Positions 29,215-39,330 of a DNA stretch of 64,000 bases are shown one piece after another. The position numbers were made by a program, and so were the translations under genes. Position 1 is the first letter of the stretch. Each line of letters opens with the position of its first letter. Source of the DNA: Latrodectus hesperus. Taxonomy: Eukaryota; Arthropoda; Arachnida; Araneae; Theridiidae. The DNA lies in assembly GCA_037975125.1 (NCBI GenBank), contig CM075857.1, forward strand, positions 68,093,899 through 68,157,898, read 5' to 3'. Below the pieces are notes generated by a model. That model was given only the letters and a program-made list of their open reading frames with translations, was not told the DNA's origin and searched no databases.

Positions 29215-30961
29215 GTTCGATTCGTCAATAAACGAATCAAACATCTCGTGATGAACTTCAAATCAAAGTCATATAGAATGTGCAGAATTAGGATCAGAGG
29301 GATGTTTCATAACTATAGCATTATTAATACCCATGCCCCTACAGAATACAAGGAGGACCACCTAAAAGACATCTACTAGAGTGATTTGGACGCCCTTTAA
29401 TCTGAGTGCCCAAGGGGAAGCATTAAACTTGTGATGGGAGATCTCAATGCTACAGTTGGCAGAGAAGAAGTATTTAAGCCTGTAATTGGTAGTCATAGCC
29501 TCCATTTTTTCTCTAATAACAACGGGGAGAGAATAATTGACTTTGCTACTGAACACGACATGGTTATTGGAAGCACCATATTTCCACAGAAGGAAATACA
29601 CAAAAGAATGTGGAGGTCTCCTGACCACAGCGTATTCAACAAAATTGGTCATGTGCTTATCGACGCAAGACACTTATCCAACCTTATGGACGTCCGGACA
29701 TTCCGTGGCGCAAATGTTGACTCGGATTATTATTTGGTTGTGGCAAAGATTCGTGCCAGAATATCCTTATTTAAGATCACATAAAGAAAGCCAATTAGCA
29801 ACTTTGATTGCTCAAAGCTTAAAGATCTTGAGCATAGAAAGCTATTTGAAACAGAAATGAATCTGAAAATTTAGGAACTAAATCTTGCTAACTCTGGCAC
29901 TGCTGAAGAGAAGTGGTCACCTCTGAAGAAGATTATATTGGACATTTCTGATCTTTTGCTTGGACCAAAAGAGAAAACAAATAAAAAAGGAATGCAAAAT
30001 TGCAAATGAAAGAAAAAACAAAGCTTACAAAGAAATGCAACAAAGATATACTCGAAAGTCTTTGGAAGATTACAAATCTTCTAGATGAATTGAAAAGAAC
30101 TTACACAGGAAGAAAAAATGACTATTCTATGAAGACCTTCTGAAGGATTCTCAGCATCTAAGAAGTAGCTAGGAAAGCCGAGCTTTCTACAAATTTATTA
30201 ACAATAGTCGAAAGGACTTCATGTGTAAAGATGTCAACGGAGAAATTATTAGTAACCCTCTGGGTGTTGCCAGCTGATGGGTAGAGTACTTCACTACACT
30301 TCTTAACAATGACACTAGCACACCGTCATCGGGCAACTCCCCACAGAGCCCGCAGGACCACGTCCAAGGGCCAGAACCTACTTTGGCTGAGGTGGATGTT
30401 GCTATTAAGACTCTAAAGACAAACAAAGTACCAGGCCCGGATCAAATCCAAGCTGAGGTACTCAAGTTTGGAGGGAACTCCTTTAGGTAGATGATACACA
30501 AAATTATTTTCTGCTCTTGGAATGAGGAAAAATTACCCTCAGAATGGACATCTGGTATCACCTGCCCAATTCATACGAAAGGAGATGTGACCTGCTGTGA
30601 TAACTATCGAGGTATAAGCCTATTGAACAGTATCTATAAGACATTCTCCATCATCCTCTTTAACCGACTGTCTCCATGGATGGAAACGGAGGTTGGAGAA
30701 TATCAATGCGGCTTCAGAAAAAGCAAATGCAGCACAGAACAGATTTTCAATTTACGCCAGATTATGGAAAAAACAAGAGAAATTGGCATCGATTTACATT
30801 ACCTTTTTACTGTCAATAAATCAGCATATGACAATGTTGACCGAGATGTTCTCTTAGCAGCTCTGTTAGACCTGGGCATGCCGAATAAATATGTGCAACT
30901 CATCAAGGCAACACAGACTACCACCCTATCCTGTGTCAGGAAATCTCATCGACTTTTTTGA
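29215..30961 (+). pseudogene. LINE ORF2 relic: endonuclease and reverse transcriptase parts
   Basis: A broken non-LTR retrotransposon polyprotein. The endonuclease half (29215 to about 29784) shows FVNKRIKHLVM, then NYSIINTHAPTEYKEDHLKD, then the D-x-N motif in MGDLNATVGREEVFKPVIG, a worn T.P/W.SPD segment, GHVLIDARHLSNLMDVRTFR (normally ID.V), and SDYYLVVAKIR (normally the SDH catalytic pair; here His is Tyr). After a frameshifted linker, VPGPDQIQAEVLKFGG begins the reverse transcriptase (about 30430). It continues with EWTSGITCPIHTKGD, CDNYRGISLLNSIYKTFSII and GEYQCGFRKSKCSTEQIF, and ends before the catalytic Y/F-A-D-D box. In-frame stops occur near 29380, 29400 and through 29785-30490. It matches endonuclease-RT families (RTE or related, often labelled craniofacial development protein 2-like) common in arthropods; the clade is uncertain. 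Confidence 0.8.
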
Positions 30962-33603
30962 AATAAATTGTTTTGTCTACAAGCAATACATAATATTACC
31001 AAATTATTGTCTTCATCATATTATAAAATAAATTATTCCGAATTATTATATTACTTTTCCTTATTAACTATTAATCAAAACAAGAAGGAGAGTATAATTA
31101 AATCATAAAATAACGCATAATGTATTAAAATATTCGTACCAAATATTATAATTTTCTTATTTCTATAACAATTAATAAAATTAAATCTAAACCTAAATAA
31201 TTTATTAACTGATAATTTTGTCAGGATTTTTAAATTTGAATATTATATATTTTTTTATGATTTATGTTTCCAAACCAATTATAATTAGATATTCTTTATC
31301 ACACTTAATCTTATGAATATTATATAGCAAAAGTGATAGTTATTATTTCATGATAATTATTTAATAATCTTATCTATTGCTGATAGGTATTTGAAGGAAT
31401 TTTGCATTCATTTGATGAAATAGAAACAAACTTACATTTTAGTTTACTTCTGAATTTTAATTTACAAAATACAAAATAGATATATATGTTTGAGTAATCG
31501 TGATTAGTGTTCAAATTTAAATAGAAAAAATAAATAATGAACGTCACTGAAAGAAATTATGTAAGCCACACAGAGTGAAAGTATTGAAACTCTTTCTTAT
31601 ATTAAAAACTTATATATTATCATCAGTTATAATTAAATAACAGAAAACATCGTTACAATAAATGTTTCCAACAAAGTTATTAATAATTTTAAAAATTAAT
31701 AAACATTACTAATTTGTATACCTTTTAAATATATATAGGGATTGCTTACACGAATCTTGGTATTTGCTTCCAAGCAGTAAATATAACAGAGATAAATATA
31801 TCTAGGATAAAATTCAAGTTATAAAATTATAAAATTTTAAGCACATTGCAAAAATAAATAGTAAGAGTTCTATACTTATAGAATAGAATGCTGCAATTAA
31901 TTTGAAATTTATTCAATAGGAATAGAAATTAGAAATGTATATACTTGTGAAAGTATAAATAATAAAATAATGTATTGCATTTTATGTTTTCATAACAATT
32001 TTCTTTGATATAAGATCAAATCACCATTAATGACACCAACACCATTGTAGACATCAGATAATAATGGAGACATCAGATAATTTGAGTGTGAATACTTGGT
32101 CATTATGTAAGATTTCCATAATATCAATTTCTAGCTAGAGAAACTATTCCCTAACCACTCAACTATATCAAAGATTGATTACAACATATATACATTTTAC
32201 CCATTACGTAGCAACTGTAGGATAGTTATACAAGAGATTTCACGAATCCTTTTATATACGCCTAATAATATTTCACAGCTATGAATTGAGTTTCGTATAG
32301 TTTGAAAATTCAGAATCTACAATATAGAAAAATATTTTAATATACATTCGTACTTTCAAATAAAATACATTTAACTTTTATGTAGCAAATTATATTTCTT
32401 GGGGTTTTCTTGAATTCAAAACTTATTTTAAAAAGCTTATACACAGAACGAAAATTGTTTTTCACGAGAAAATATTTACTTATGTATTATAGAAATTTTG
32501 TGCTAGTGAAATACTTTTGTTAATTTAGTACATATTTAGTACTATGTTTGCTCCTATACAATCAAAGGAAAAATTATTTTTTTAAAGAGAATAATTATTT
32601 TAGAATAACTTCTATAGTAATTATTCTTTTTAAAAATGATATTTTTAAAAAGTCTATATTTAAAAAAATGTTTTTCTGAATAAAAATTTATGAAATTATC
32701 GTCACCTTGACTCTTTATTTCCAGATATTTTATGCATTTTTCAAAAAAAGAAAAAAAGAAAATTTTAGCTGTATAAAATAATTAAACATTTAATAGGCAA
32801 TTAAAATGTTGTTCAAATATAAATATTTCTGTTAATAATTTTACAAAAAGGCTTACATATCGATATGCAAAATATGTTTAGTAATATTTTACTTCTGTAA
32901 TTTAATAATTTCTAAATATATCAATAATTAAGTTATTTCAGCAAAGTAAATAAGAGTTTAATATGGAATTTTATACACAATGATATATATGATCACATGT
33001 GAAATTTTATTAAATTATTTAAGAAATTTTCATATTTAAAATAAACTACATTAAAATTTATCTCAGTTTCACATTAAGTACCGATAGGAATAATTGGTCA
33101 AATGATAAACAAGCATTATGCTTTTCGATATAAGCCCACATGTTCAAAATGCTTGGTTAGGATTATATAAATTACAAATGATAATATATAATTAAATTAA
33201 TTTAAAAGAGAAAGACATTCGCACAATTAACAAAATTATATGTTGTACTCCATCAATATAGTAATTACTATTTCTAAGGCATATGATTTTATCATAATAT
33301 TTGGTACAATTTTCAATTTAACTTTTTTTCATTGGCATTGTTATAAGTAATCACAATCAATTTTGATCATAAAAGATTAAAAAAATTTTATGCGAAGAAA
33401 AACTACTTAGATGTATTTGTATCTCTAGAAAAATGTTTGTTTCAATTATGAAATAAAATGTGTTTCACAAATTAAAATATATAATTATTTGATGAGATAT
33501 TCTCCCACCGGACAAAAGTAGTAATGCCTTTCATACACGTCTGTAATTTTACTAGACAATGTTAAAAATTTACATTGTAATTATACATTTATATATAGGT
33601 ATA

Positions 33604-33605
<2 letters not shown>
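30962..33605. other. AT-rich non-coding stretch
   Basis: About 2.6 kb with nothing coding-like. GACATCAGATAAT is repeated at 32051-32063 and 32069-32081. No tail or target-site duplication for the LINE relic was found at its abrupt 3' edge. Confidence 0.55.

Positions 33606-33697
<92 letters not shown>
33606..33697. repeat. (TA)n microsatellite
   Basis: About 45 TA units. Confidence 0.95.
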
Positions 33698-33700
<3 letters not shown>

Positions 33701-35840
33701 AATAATATTCTTCTTCAATCAAATCAGAAATTTGCGAAATTTCTGCTCAAAAATATCTCTTGTGCATCACATAAATGATCAATTGAAGGACATTGGTCTT
33801 AAAAACATCCTAAAATATAGGATTCAACAATATTAGTTTGAGAAAAGATTTATAGTAAAAAAAATCATATTTTATTAAATTCTCAAAGTGAACCCGAAGG
33901 AGTAATCCTAAAAAGTTACTCGTTCGAACATATGCTTATACTGATATCATTGCTACACTCTTTATATTATCATATCTCTCTTTTATCAATATTTTGGCCA
34001 TACTGAAACATAAATATTTGAGAGATAGTGATTATTTTTCTGATATTTAAGCATGGTATTCAACTATAAAAATTCTTGATTTTTCTTCATACAAGATAAC
34101 GGTATTGGTTGACATAGATATATTAACAAAAAATATCATGATCAATAGGAAAATATTTAATTCAAGCAACTGTTAGTTCGACATCTAAGGCATTTCAAAA
34201 AATAAATGCAATTATTTTTGCTTTAAATAACCAGATTATTTGTTATACTGAAATAGAAAGCTTTGTAAAAATGTTATTCACAAGAAAAACGAAATGTAAT
34301 AAAACAAAAAATAAAACTATGTCACATTAATTTCTTAAATTAAGTAGCTGAGACTAAGAAGAAAACTCAAAATTTTGCATGTCAACATTAGTGATATCAT
34401 TTAAGTTGAAGAACATTGTACAATGACTCATTTAATGTGCACGTCATTAAAAAACACAGTGATTTTTTAACTTACCATATTTTATGAAGCAACCTTCCAC
34501 CCAAGACCACGACACCTTGATTGAAATGATTATCAACTATCTCAAAAATATTTAATGATGATATTTTTTAATTATGTCTATTCGTAGTATTGTGTGTTTC
34601 AACGATATTTTTTAATTTTTAACTGTCATAAACCAGAGAAACGTAAAAAATTGAATAAATATATTTTTGAATAATAAATGATCAAATTCATTCAAATTCA
34701 ATTTTTTGAATAATGAACGATCATAATGCATGAATTAGAAAGCTCTATCTAACGATATTCTAGTAATAGTATTTTACTAAAATATTTTACAATATAAATA
34801 CTATGTTCCATTTCCAAGGAAAAATAAGTCGTGTTCTAATGTAAGTCTTAAAAATCCTTAACTTAAATTCTTAAAATAAGTCTCAAAATAAGTCTTAAGA
34901 AGGATATTGTTTCTTAATCATAGACTTTTAAAGTGTGATATTCTTTGAACCCATATTCCTGATTGTTTTTTAGCTTTTGCTCATCACTTAAGTAAAAAGC
35001 ATATTATGAAGAAAACATGTGAAGTATATTTCCTTATAAATTTTATAAGTATTTCAGAATACATTGAGAAAAACTTTTTGGATATTTTATAACGGTATAG
35101 AAAATTTCATATCAAGTGAAAGTTGTTTTTATTGAAGAAAATATTTGTTTTCGGAAAATATTATGATTTGGAAAGTGCAGATCATGTTGAGTTGAAGAAA
35201 ATATTATTTAAAAACGGTAAAAAAATATATATATAAATAGAATGGCTTCCATAAGCACACTTTAAAAAAGTTTAGCTTTATTTTACAGAACAAGTTACTT
35301 TATAATTTTACAATGAAGCTAATTTTTATATTTATACAAAAAAGTGGGTTCTAAGTTATATTTAAAAAAGCCTGATGAAAAAGCCTTGTTGCAAAATCAA
35401 TTCTGCTTATTTTAAGAATACAATAAAGTGTTTTAGAAAATTTGCTCATCTATGACTGATGAGAATTTCATTAAGAAAATTAATTTATAGATAAAATTTC
35501 AAATTGGAAGTTTGGGAATCTGAGTAACATTTTAGTGTTTATAGGATTTTTAAGTGCACGCATATTTCTCTCAAAGTTATCGCTTCTAAACTCAAGCGTG
35601 TTATTCCTGATATTCTTGGACTCTACCTCATCTGATATCCAGTTGATTTATAAATGAACACGTAACTGCATTTTCTGAAGAACCATGAATTACTTTTCCC
35701 CATCTAGCATGCATGTTGGCTAAAATAAAATTTCAGGAATTTTCGATAAATTGTAAGGAATAAAAATAGTTCTTTGAAACAGATTATGCAGTTAGATAAA
35801 TTTGGACGAATATTTTATGATTGATAATTAACTTAATTTG
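33698..35840. other. AT-rich non-coding stretch
   Basis: No gene, RNA or transposon recognised. Around 34,840-34,920 a TAAGTCTTAAA-type motif recurs imperfectly. Confidence 0.55.
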
Positions 35841-35875
35841 AAAACAATTAACTGTCAAAGACAGTTAATTGTTTT
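35841..35875. repeat. perfect 16-bp palindrome, 3-base loop
   Basis: AAAACAATTAACTGTC (35841-35856) and its exact reverse complement (35860-35875) surround AAA. It lies 65 bases from the retrotransposon edge. It could be a cruciform site or a remnant of foldback repair. Confidence 0.9.
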
Positions 35876-35935
35876 TAAAAATCAAAAAAATATGCATCTT
35901 TGTTTCATTTATATATTGTTTCTCAAAAAAATATT

Positions 35936-35940
35936 AATAT
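35936..35940. repeat. left 5-bp target-site duplication (AATAT)
   Basis: AATAT directly precedes the LTR and recurs at 39326-39330 beyond the other LTR. The match is in AT-rich DNA, but its position at both exact TG/CA edges makes it convincing. Confidence 0.8.
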
Positions 35941-36205
35941 TGTAGTGTCTGTTCTGTAGAAGAAAGCACAACTCAAACAAATACAAACATTTATTTAAAT
36001 TTAAAATTATTAATTGATAGTATTGTATATTAAAATTATAATTAATAGAAATTTAATTATGGCCCTACACGGCCAACAGAACAAAAACCCAAGGAGAGCC
36101 AGCTAAACCTTCTCGTTCGCTGGTCCACGACAATCTCTCCTCTCCTCTCTCCCAATGACTACAGCGCCATCATGTGAAGAGAATGAGGAGTATCCTAACA
36201 CTACA
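35941..36205 (-). repeat. 3' LTR (265 bp) of the Ty3/gypsy-type element
   Basis: Plus-strand ends TGTAGTGTCT and AACACTACA (TG...CA). Compared with the LTR at 39037-39325 it has three substitutions, lacks a 27-bp GC-rich piece set among CTCTCCT repeats, and has 3 extra bases (TTC near 36110). The lost piece fits slippage between the short repeats. Confidence 0.85.
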
Positions 36206-36215
36206 CCTTTCCCGC
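36206..36215 (-). other. polypurine tract
   Basis: On the minus strand GCGGGAAAGG directly abuts the TG of the 3' LTR. This is the position and composition of the primer for plus-strand DNA synthesis in LTR retrotransposons. Confidence 0.7.
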
Positions 36216-36506
36216 AAGTTTTGGGTTTATGTTCCACATAAACACATAACTGAGTTAAATTTGTTAGGATACAAAAGAATAACACAGACTTAATAATATT
36301 TTTGCAAACAATTAAAGAAATATTAAACATAAAATAAATATGAGCTTGGAATTAGGAAATAATTATAGATGTAAAAAAAATTATTTGCAAATGAATTACT
36401 TAAAATTCACAAGTATGCTTAGAATAATCAATATTAATAATATTTATATAAAACGATATAAAACAAAATTAAAATAAATCTACCCACTAAATATATATAA
36501 AATGGC

Positions 36507-36672
36507 ATTAATGTAAATAAACAATATATCAGAAACATTAATGTAAACAAAATACAATTAATGTAAACAAACAATATACCAATAAAATTGATGTAAACAA
36601 ACAATATACCAATACAATTGATGTAAACAAACAATATACCAATACAATTGATGTAAACAAATAATATACCAA
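36507..36672. repeat. 30-bp minisatellite inside the retrotransposon
   Basis: Four good units begin at 36557, 36587, 36617 and 36647 (core ATTGATGTAAACAAACAATA), with two worn units upstream from 36507. It sits between the integrase remnant and the polypurine tract, where deleted pol would be expected. The unit length is a multiple of three, so the minus strand stays open as a 10-residue repeat, but nothing supports that it is translated. Confidence 0.85.
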
Positions 36673-36713
36673 ATACAAACATACAAATAAAACAAAATAT
36701 TTTCATCTGGGAG

Positions 36714-37691
36714 TTAAACTTTATAGGATTTAGGTAGGCAATGTTCAATTACTTCACCAGGACCTGTCCATCTGGCATACAATTTGTTAGAAGAGTCCGG
36801 AATCAATAAATAAATCTGATTAAATTCCTTAGGTACAGTCCGGCGATTGAAATAGTTGGTGTAGGCTTGTTGTTTTCCAGCAGCTATCCATGAGGCATGT
36901 TCGAAGGTTCTTTCAAATTTTACCTTTTGATCTTGTAAACAATCAACAACAGATTTACTCATATTTAATGGAATAGAGATTTCACCAAATTCTTCGTCAT
37001 CATCAAGGGTAATTCCCACAGCATTGACCTTCGGAAAATATTTTCTGATTCCAAAAACAGATGTATGAGCCAAATCCATAACTTTCTGAAGGCGGCATTT
37101 CGGTAAAATTAACTGATTTACATTTTCACCACAAACTTTCTCTTTGAGGAATAAAATGACATCTAAATCAAAATATTTACCCTTGCCACATGATAAAGAA
37201 GATCTCACTTCATCCAAAGAGGCACATTCTTGTTGTTCTTTTTTAAATTGTAATGCTTGGATCAATTTACAATTTGTTTCGGATTCCAGCCCTTCCACAT
37301 CATCAGAAATATACGAATTCGTGGCGTCATTTGAACAGAGACCCTCACCCATATTTTCGGCGTGTGATGATTCAGCAGTCTCATTATGATTTTCAACTTC
37401 TTGCGACGCCAAAACAAAGCAGGCGGCAGACTTCTTGTTTTCTTCTAGCACTACATTTTCCAATTAATAAAAAACTTTCGTTGGTATTATACATTGCCCT
37501 TGGATTTTATTCGTAACAGCTGCAATAATTTCGATGGGTTTCGAGAACATTTTATTTTCCGTTTTTAACGCTACTTGAAAGCTAATTAATTCAGATTCTA
37601 TCTTCTCTCCAAAAACACTGATTAAAATAACTCTTCCCTTTTCTGTTTTTGATTTTGGAATAAAGTCATTATTTATGACTTGAAAGTTGAC
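36714..37691 (-). pseudogene. pol remnant, copy 1: protease remainder, integrase zinc-domain start and integrase C-terminus
   Basis: Three parts on the minus strand. First (37691-37467), 75 codons continuing the protease out of frame with gag (NNDFIPKSK, then VILISVFGEKIESELISF), ended by TAA at 37466-37464. Second, after that stop and in the same frame, a linker and an integrase zinc-domain start (FKKEQQECASLDE, FLKEKVCGENVNQLILPK, VMDLAHTSVFG). Its first zinc His (in LAHT) is present, while the second His and C-x-x-C are missing. Third, IRKYFPKVNAVGITLDD, then PLNMSKSVVDCLQ, then a GPY/F-type module (LYARWTGPGEVIE, KSYKV) and a stop. The integrase D,D-35-E core and all reverse transcriptase are missing. 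The IRKYFP segment normally follows the GPY/F module in relatives as I remember them, so the pieces may be rearranged. Confidence 0.65.
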
Positions 37692-37735
37692 TTGTATGTA
37701 TATTATTTATGACTTGAAACTTTATGACTTGGAAG
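37673..37735. repeat. small duplication inside the protease reading frame
   Basis: Just after the protease DSG codons, a TTATGACTTGAAA-type unit is repeated three times within about 65 bases. The repeats insert a frameshift and stop, so gag-protease ends 12 residues after DSG. Unit 2 of the tandem duplication (40232-40294) has the same change, so it is older than that event. Confidence 0.7.
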
Positions 37736-38938
37736 TTGACATCCCGAGTCTACGAGAGCTTTCACTGGAATATTATCTACGTAAATGTCCACATATTGAA
37801 GAGGATTTATTTCAATTTCCGTTCTTTTTTCTTTTAAAAATTGGGAGCGAATTTCTGCTGTTAGAACATCGCTTTTCTTATTATTTGCTTTAAATCTTTT
37901 TGGGCATTCTCTCGCATAATGCGAATCTCCACAAATATAACATTCTTTCACAGTTCTTTTTCCAAAATTTTCTTCTTTCCGAAAATTTTTAAATTTTTGT
38001 TGTCTAACATACGAAGGAATATGTTTTGACTCTGCCGAATAATTTTGTTCTTGTTCGTTAGAATTATATCTCTTGAAATATTCTGTTCGAGGAAATTCTT
38101 TCGGTTTGACACTAATATTCGTTCTGACATTTTCATAATCATCCAATTTACTTGTTATTTCTTCTGGAGTTTTAAAATTTGACCAAACATCAATAAAATG
38201 TTCTTTAATTTCTAAGGGAACTTTGCGTTTTATTTGATCGGTTATCATTAGATCAAATAGTTCTTCAAATGTTCGTATTCCAAGTCCACTGATCCATTCT
38301 AAGAAATAATTTTTCAGTTCATAAGCAATATCTCGCCAGTTTATTTCTGGTTTCTTATGATGCTTCGTGAAGAATTGTCTAAATTTTTCTGGGGTCATTT
38401 TATACCTTTTGAGAAGTAAACTTTTTAATCTGTCGTTATTCTCGGTGACTTCTTCCTCTTCCCTTGCTATAATTTGTACAACATCATACGGCAATAATCC
38501 AATTAAATGCGTAACCCAAAGTTCTTTTTTAATTTCAATTCTCTTAGCTTGTCTTTCGAAGAGGACAAGATATAAACTTATATCATTTGTTTTGGGATCA
38601 AACTTGTGTAAAATATTATTTAAGTTTAATTTCGCACTAAAATGAAAATCCTTACCAGTATTTTGTATGTTATCTACTCTTGTTCGTTCCTTTTTAATTA
38701 AACCTAGTTTTTGAAGCTCGAATTCCATTTCTAGTTTCCGTTTTTCTATTTCCTCATTTCTTTTTCGTTCTTCAATCAACGAATTTAAGAATTCTTTAAT
38801 GAAATCTTCGTCGTAGTTTTCGCTTTCTGTTATCAATTTTTTTAGTTCGTAAAGTTTTAGATTCGCAACATTCTCAATGCCTAATTCCACCGCAATAGTT
38901 CGTAAATCTTCTTTCTTTCCTTTTGCGAGAAAAGCCAT
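37703..38938 (-). CDS. Gag (capsid-nucleocapsid) with start of retropepsin, copy 1
   Basis: A 411-aa intact frame. Residues about 45-90 are a charged, probably coiled-coil stretch (EERKRNEEIEKRKLEMEFEL). About 98-170 looks like the capsid N-terminal half. About 173-272 resembles a SCAN domain / capsid C-terminal half (RYKMTPEKFRQFF, ELKNYFLEWISGL, TFEELFDLMITDQ, VPLEIKEHF). A zinc knuckle at 333-345 (CYICGDSHYAREC) has spacing C-x2-C-x3-H-x4-C, one residue shorter than the usual x4. Residues 396-401 (VDSGCQ) hold the retropepsin Asp-Ser-Gly, after which the frame is broken. The ATG is chosen because it lies 98 bases inside the 5' LTR edge with no earlier in-frame choice seen. Gag would assemble the particle that packages element RNA. 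It differs from copy 2 at residues 24 (V/A) and 358 (V/A). Confidence 0.8.
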   Translation of the reverse strand: MAFLAKGKKEDLRTIAVELGIENVANLKLYELKKLITESENYDEDFIKEFLNSLIEERKRNEEIEKRKLEMEFELQKLGLIKKERTRVDNIQNTGKDFHFSAKLNLNNILHKFDPKTNDISLYLVLFERQAKRIEIKKELWVTHLIGLLPYDVVQIIAREEEEVTENNDRLKSLLLKRYKMTPEKFRQFFTKHHKKPEINWRDIAYELKNYFLEWISGLGIRTFEELFDLMITDQIKRKVPLEIKEHFIDVWSNFKTPEEITSKLDDYENVRTNISVKPKEFPRTEYFKRYNSNEQEQNYSAESKHIPSYVRQQKFKNFRKEENFGKRTVKECYICGDSHYARECPKRFKANNKKSDVLTAEIRSQFLKEKRTEIEINPLQYVDIYVDNIPVKALVDSGCQLPSHKVSSHK

Positions 38939-39017
38939 TTCAAATACTTGTAAAACACAGTCAAGTAAACAAATTCCCAGTTCCGTTTCAGATTATGTCA
39001 GAAACATCAGCTCGTAA

Positions 39018-39036
39018 TCCAGTGCGGCTGCGCCAG
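39018..39036 (-). other. likely primer-binding site
   Basis: On the minus strand, one base after the CA end of the LTR, the sequence reads TGGCGCAGCCGCACTGGA. TGG is the complement of a tRNA CCA end. The first nine bases fit the 3' end of a Ser tRNA (UGA/CGA type) as I remember it; the match fades after that. The same site lies at 41577-41595 in the duplicated unit. Confidence 0.5.
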
Positions 39037-39325
39037 TGTAGTGTCTGTACTGTAGAAGAAAGCACAACTCAAACAAATACAAACATTTATTTAAATTTAA
39101 AATTATTAATTGATAGTATTGTATATTAAAATTATAATTAATAGAAATTTAATTATGGCCCTACACGGCCAACAGAACAAACACCCAAGGAGAGCCAGCT
39201 AAACCTCGTTCGCTGGTCCACGACAATCTCTCCTCTCCTCCGCCGGAGTGGACCCCCTCCTCTCCTATCTCCCAATGACTACAGCGCCATCATGTGAAGA
39301 TAATGAGGAGTATCCTAACACTACA
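39037..39325 (-). repeat. 5' LTR (289 bp) of the Ty3/gypsy-type element
   Basis: Ends TGTAGTGTCT and AACACTACA on the plus strand. It contains the minus-strand poly(A) signal AATAAA (39086-39091) and a GC-rich, CT-repeat-bearing part missing from the other LTR. It would drive minus-strand transcription of gag at 38938. It appears identical to 41596-41884. Confidence 0.9.
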
Positions 39326-39330
39326 AATAT
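39326..39330. repeat. right 5-bp target-site duplication (AATAT)
   Basis: Matches 35936-35940. The same bases recur at 41885-41889 because this flank was carried along in the tandem duplication. Confidence 0.8.

Larger units (their letters stand above)
35941..39325 (-). mobile_element. Ty3/gypsy-type (Gmr1-like) LTR retrotransposon, gag intact, pol deleted
   Basis: A complete insertion on the minus strand: 5' LTR at 39325-39037, likely primer-binding site, gag to protease start (38938-37703), protease and integrase fragments (37691-36714), a 30-bp minisatellite, a polypurine tract, and 3' LTR at 36205-35941. A 5-bp AATAT duplication flanks it. Reverse transcriptase, RNase H and the integrase catalytic core are absent, so it would depend on a helper element. 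The LTRs differ by about three substitutions and two indels, which suggests a young insertion. The SCAN-like capsid region and integrase zinc-domain sequence straight after protease favour the Gmr1-like lineage, in which integrase lies before reverse transcriptase. That lineage call rests on family knowledge, not a search. Confidence 0.8.

Noticed and set aside
36103..36330. 75-codon minus-strand frame across the 3' LTR edge
   Set aside because: It starts inside the element and ends within the LTR, has no domain and crosses the polypurine tract.
37144..38645. Plus-strand open frames inside the gag-pol region (also 39703-41204)
   Set aside because: Antisense shadows of the minus-strand gag and pol frames, repeated exactly by the tandem duplication.
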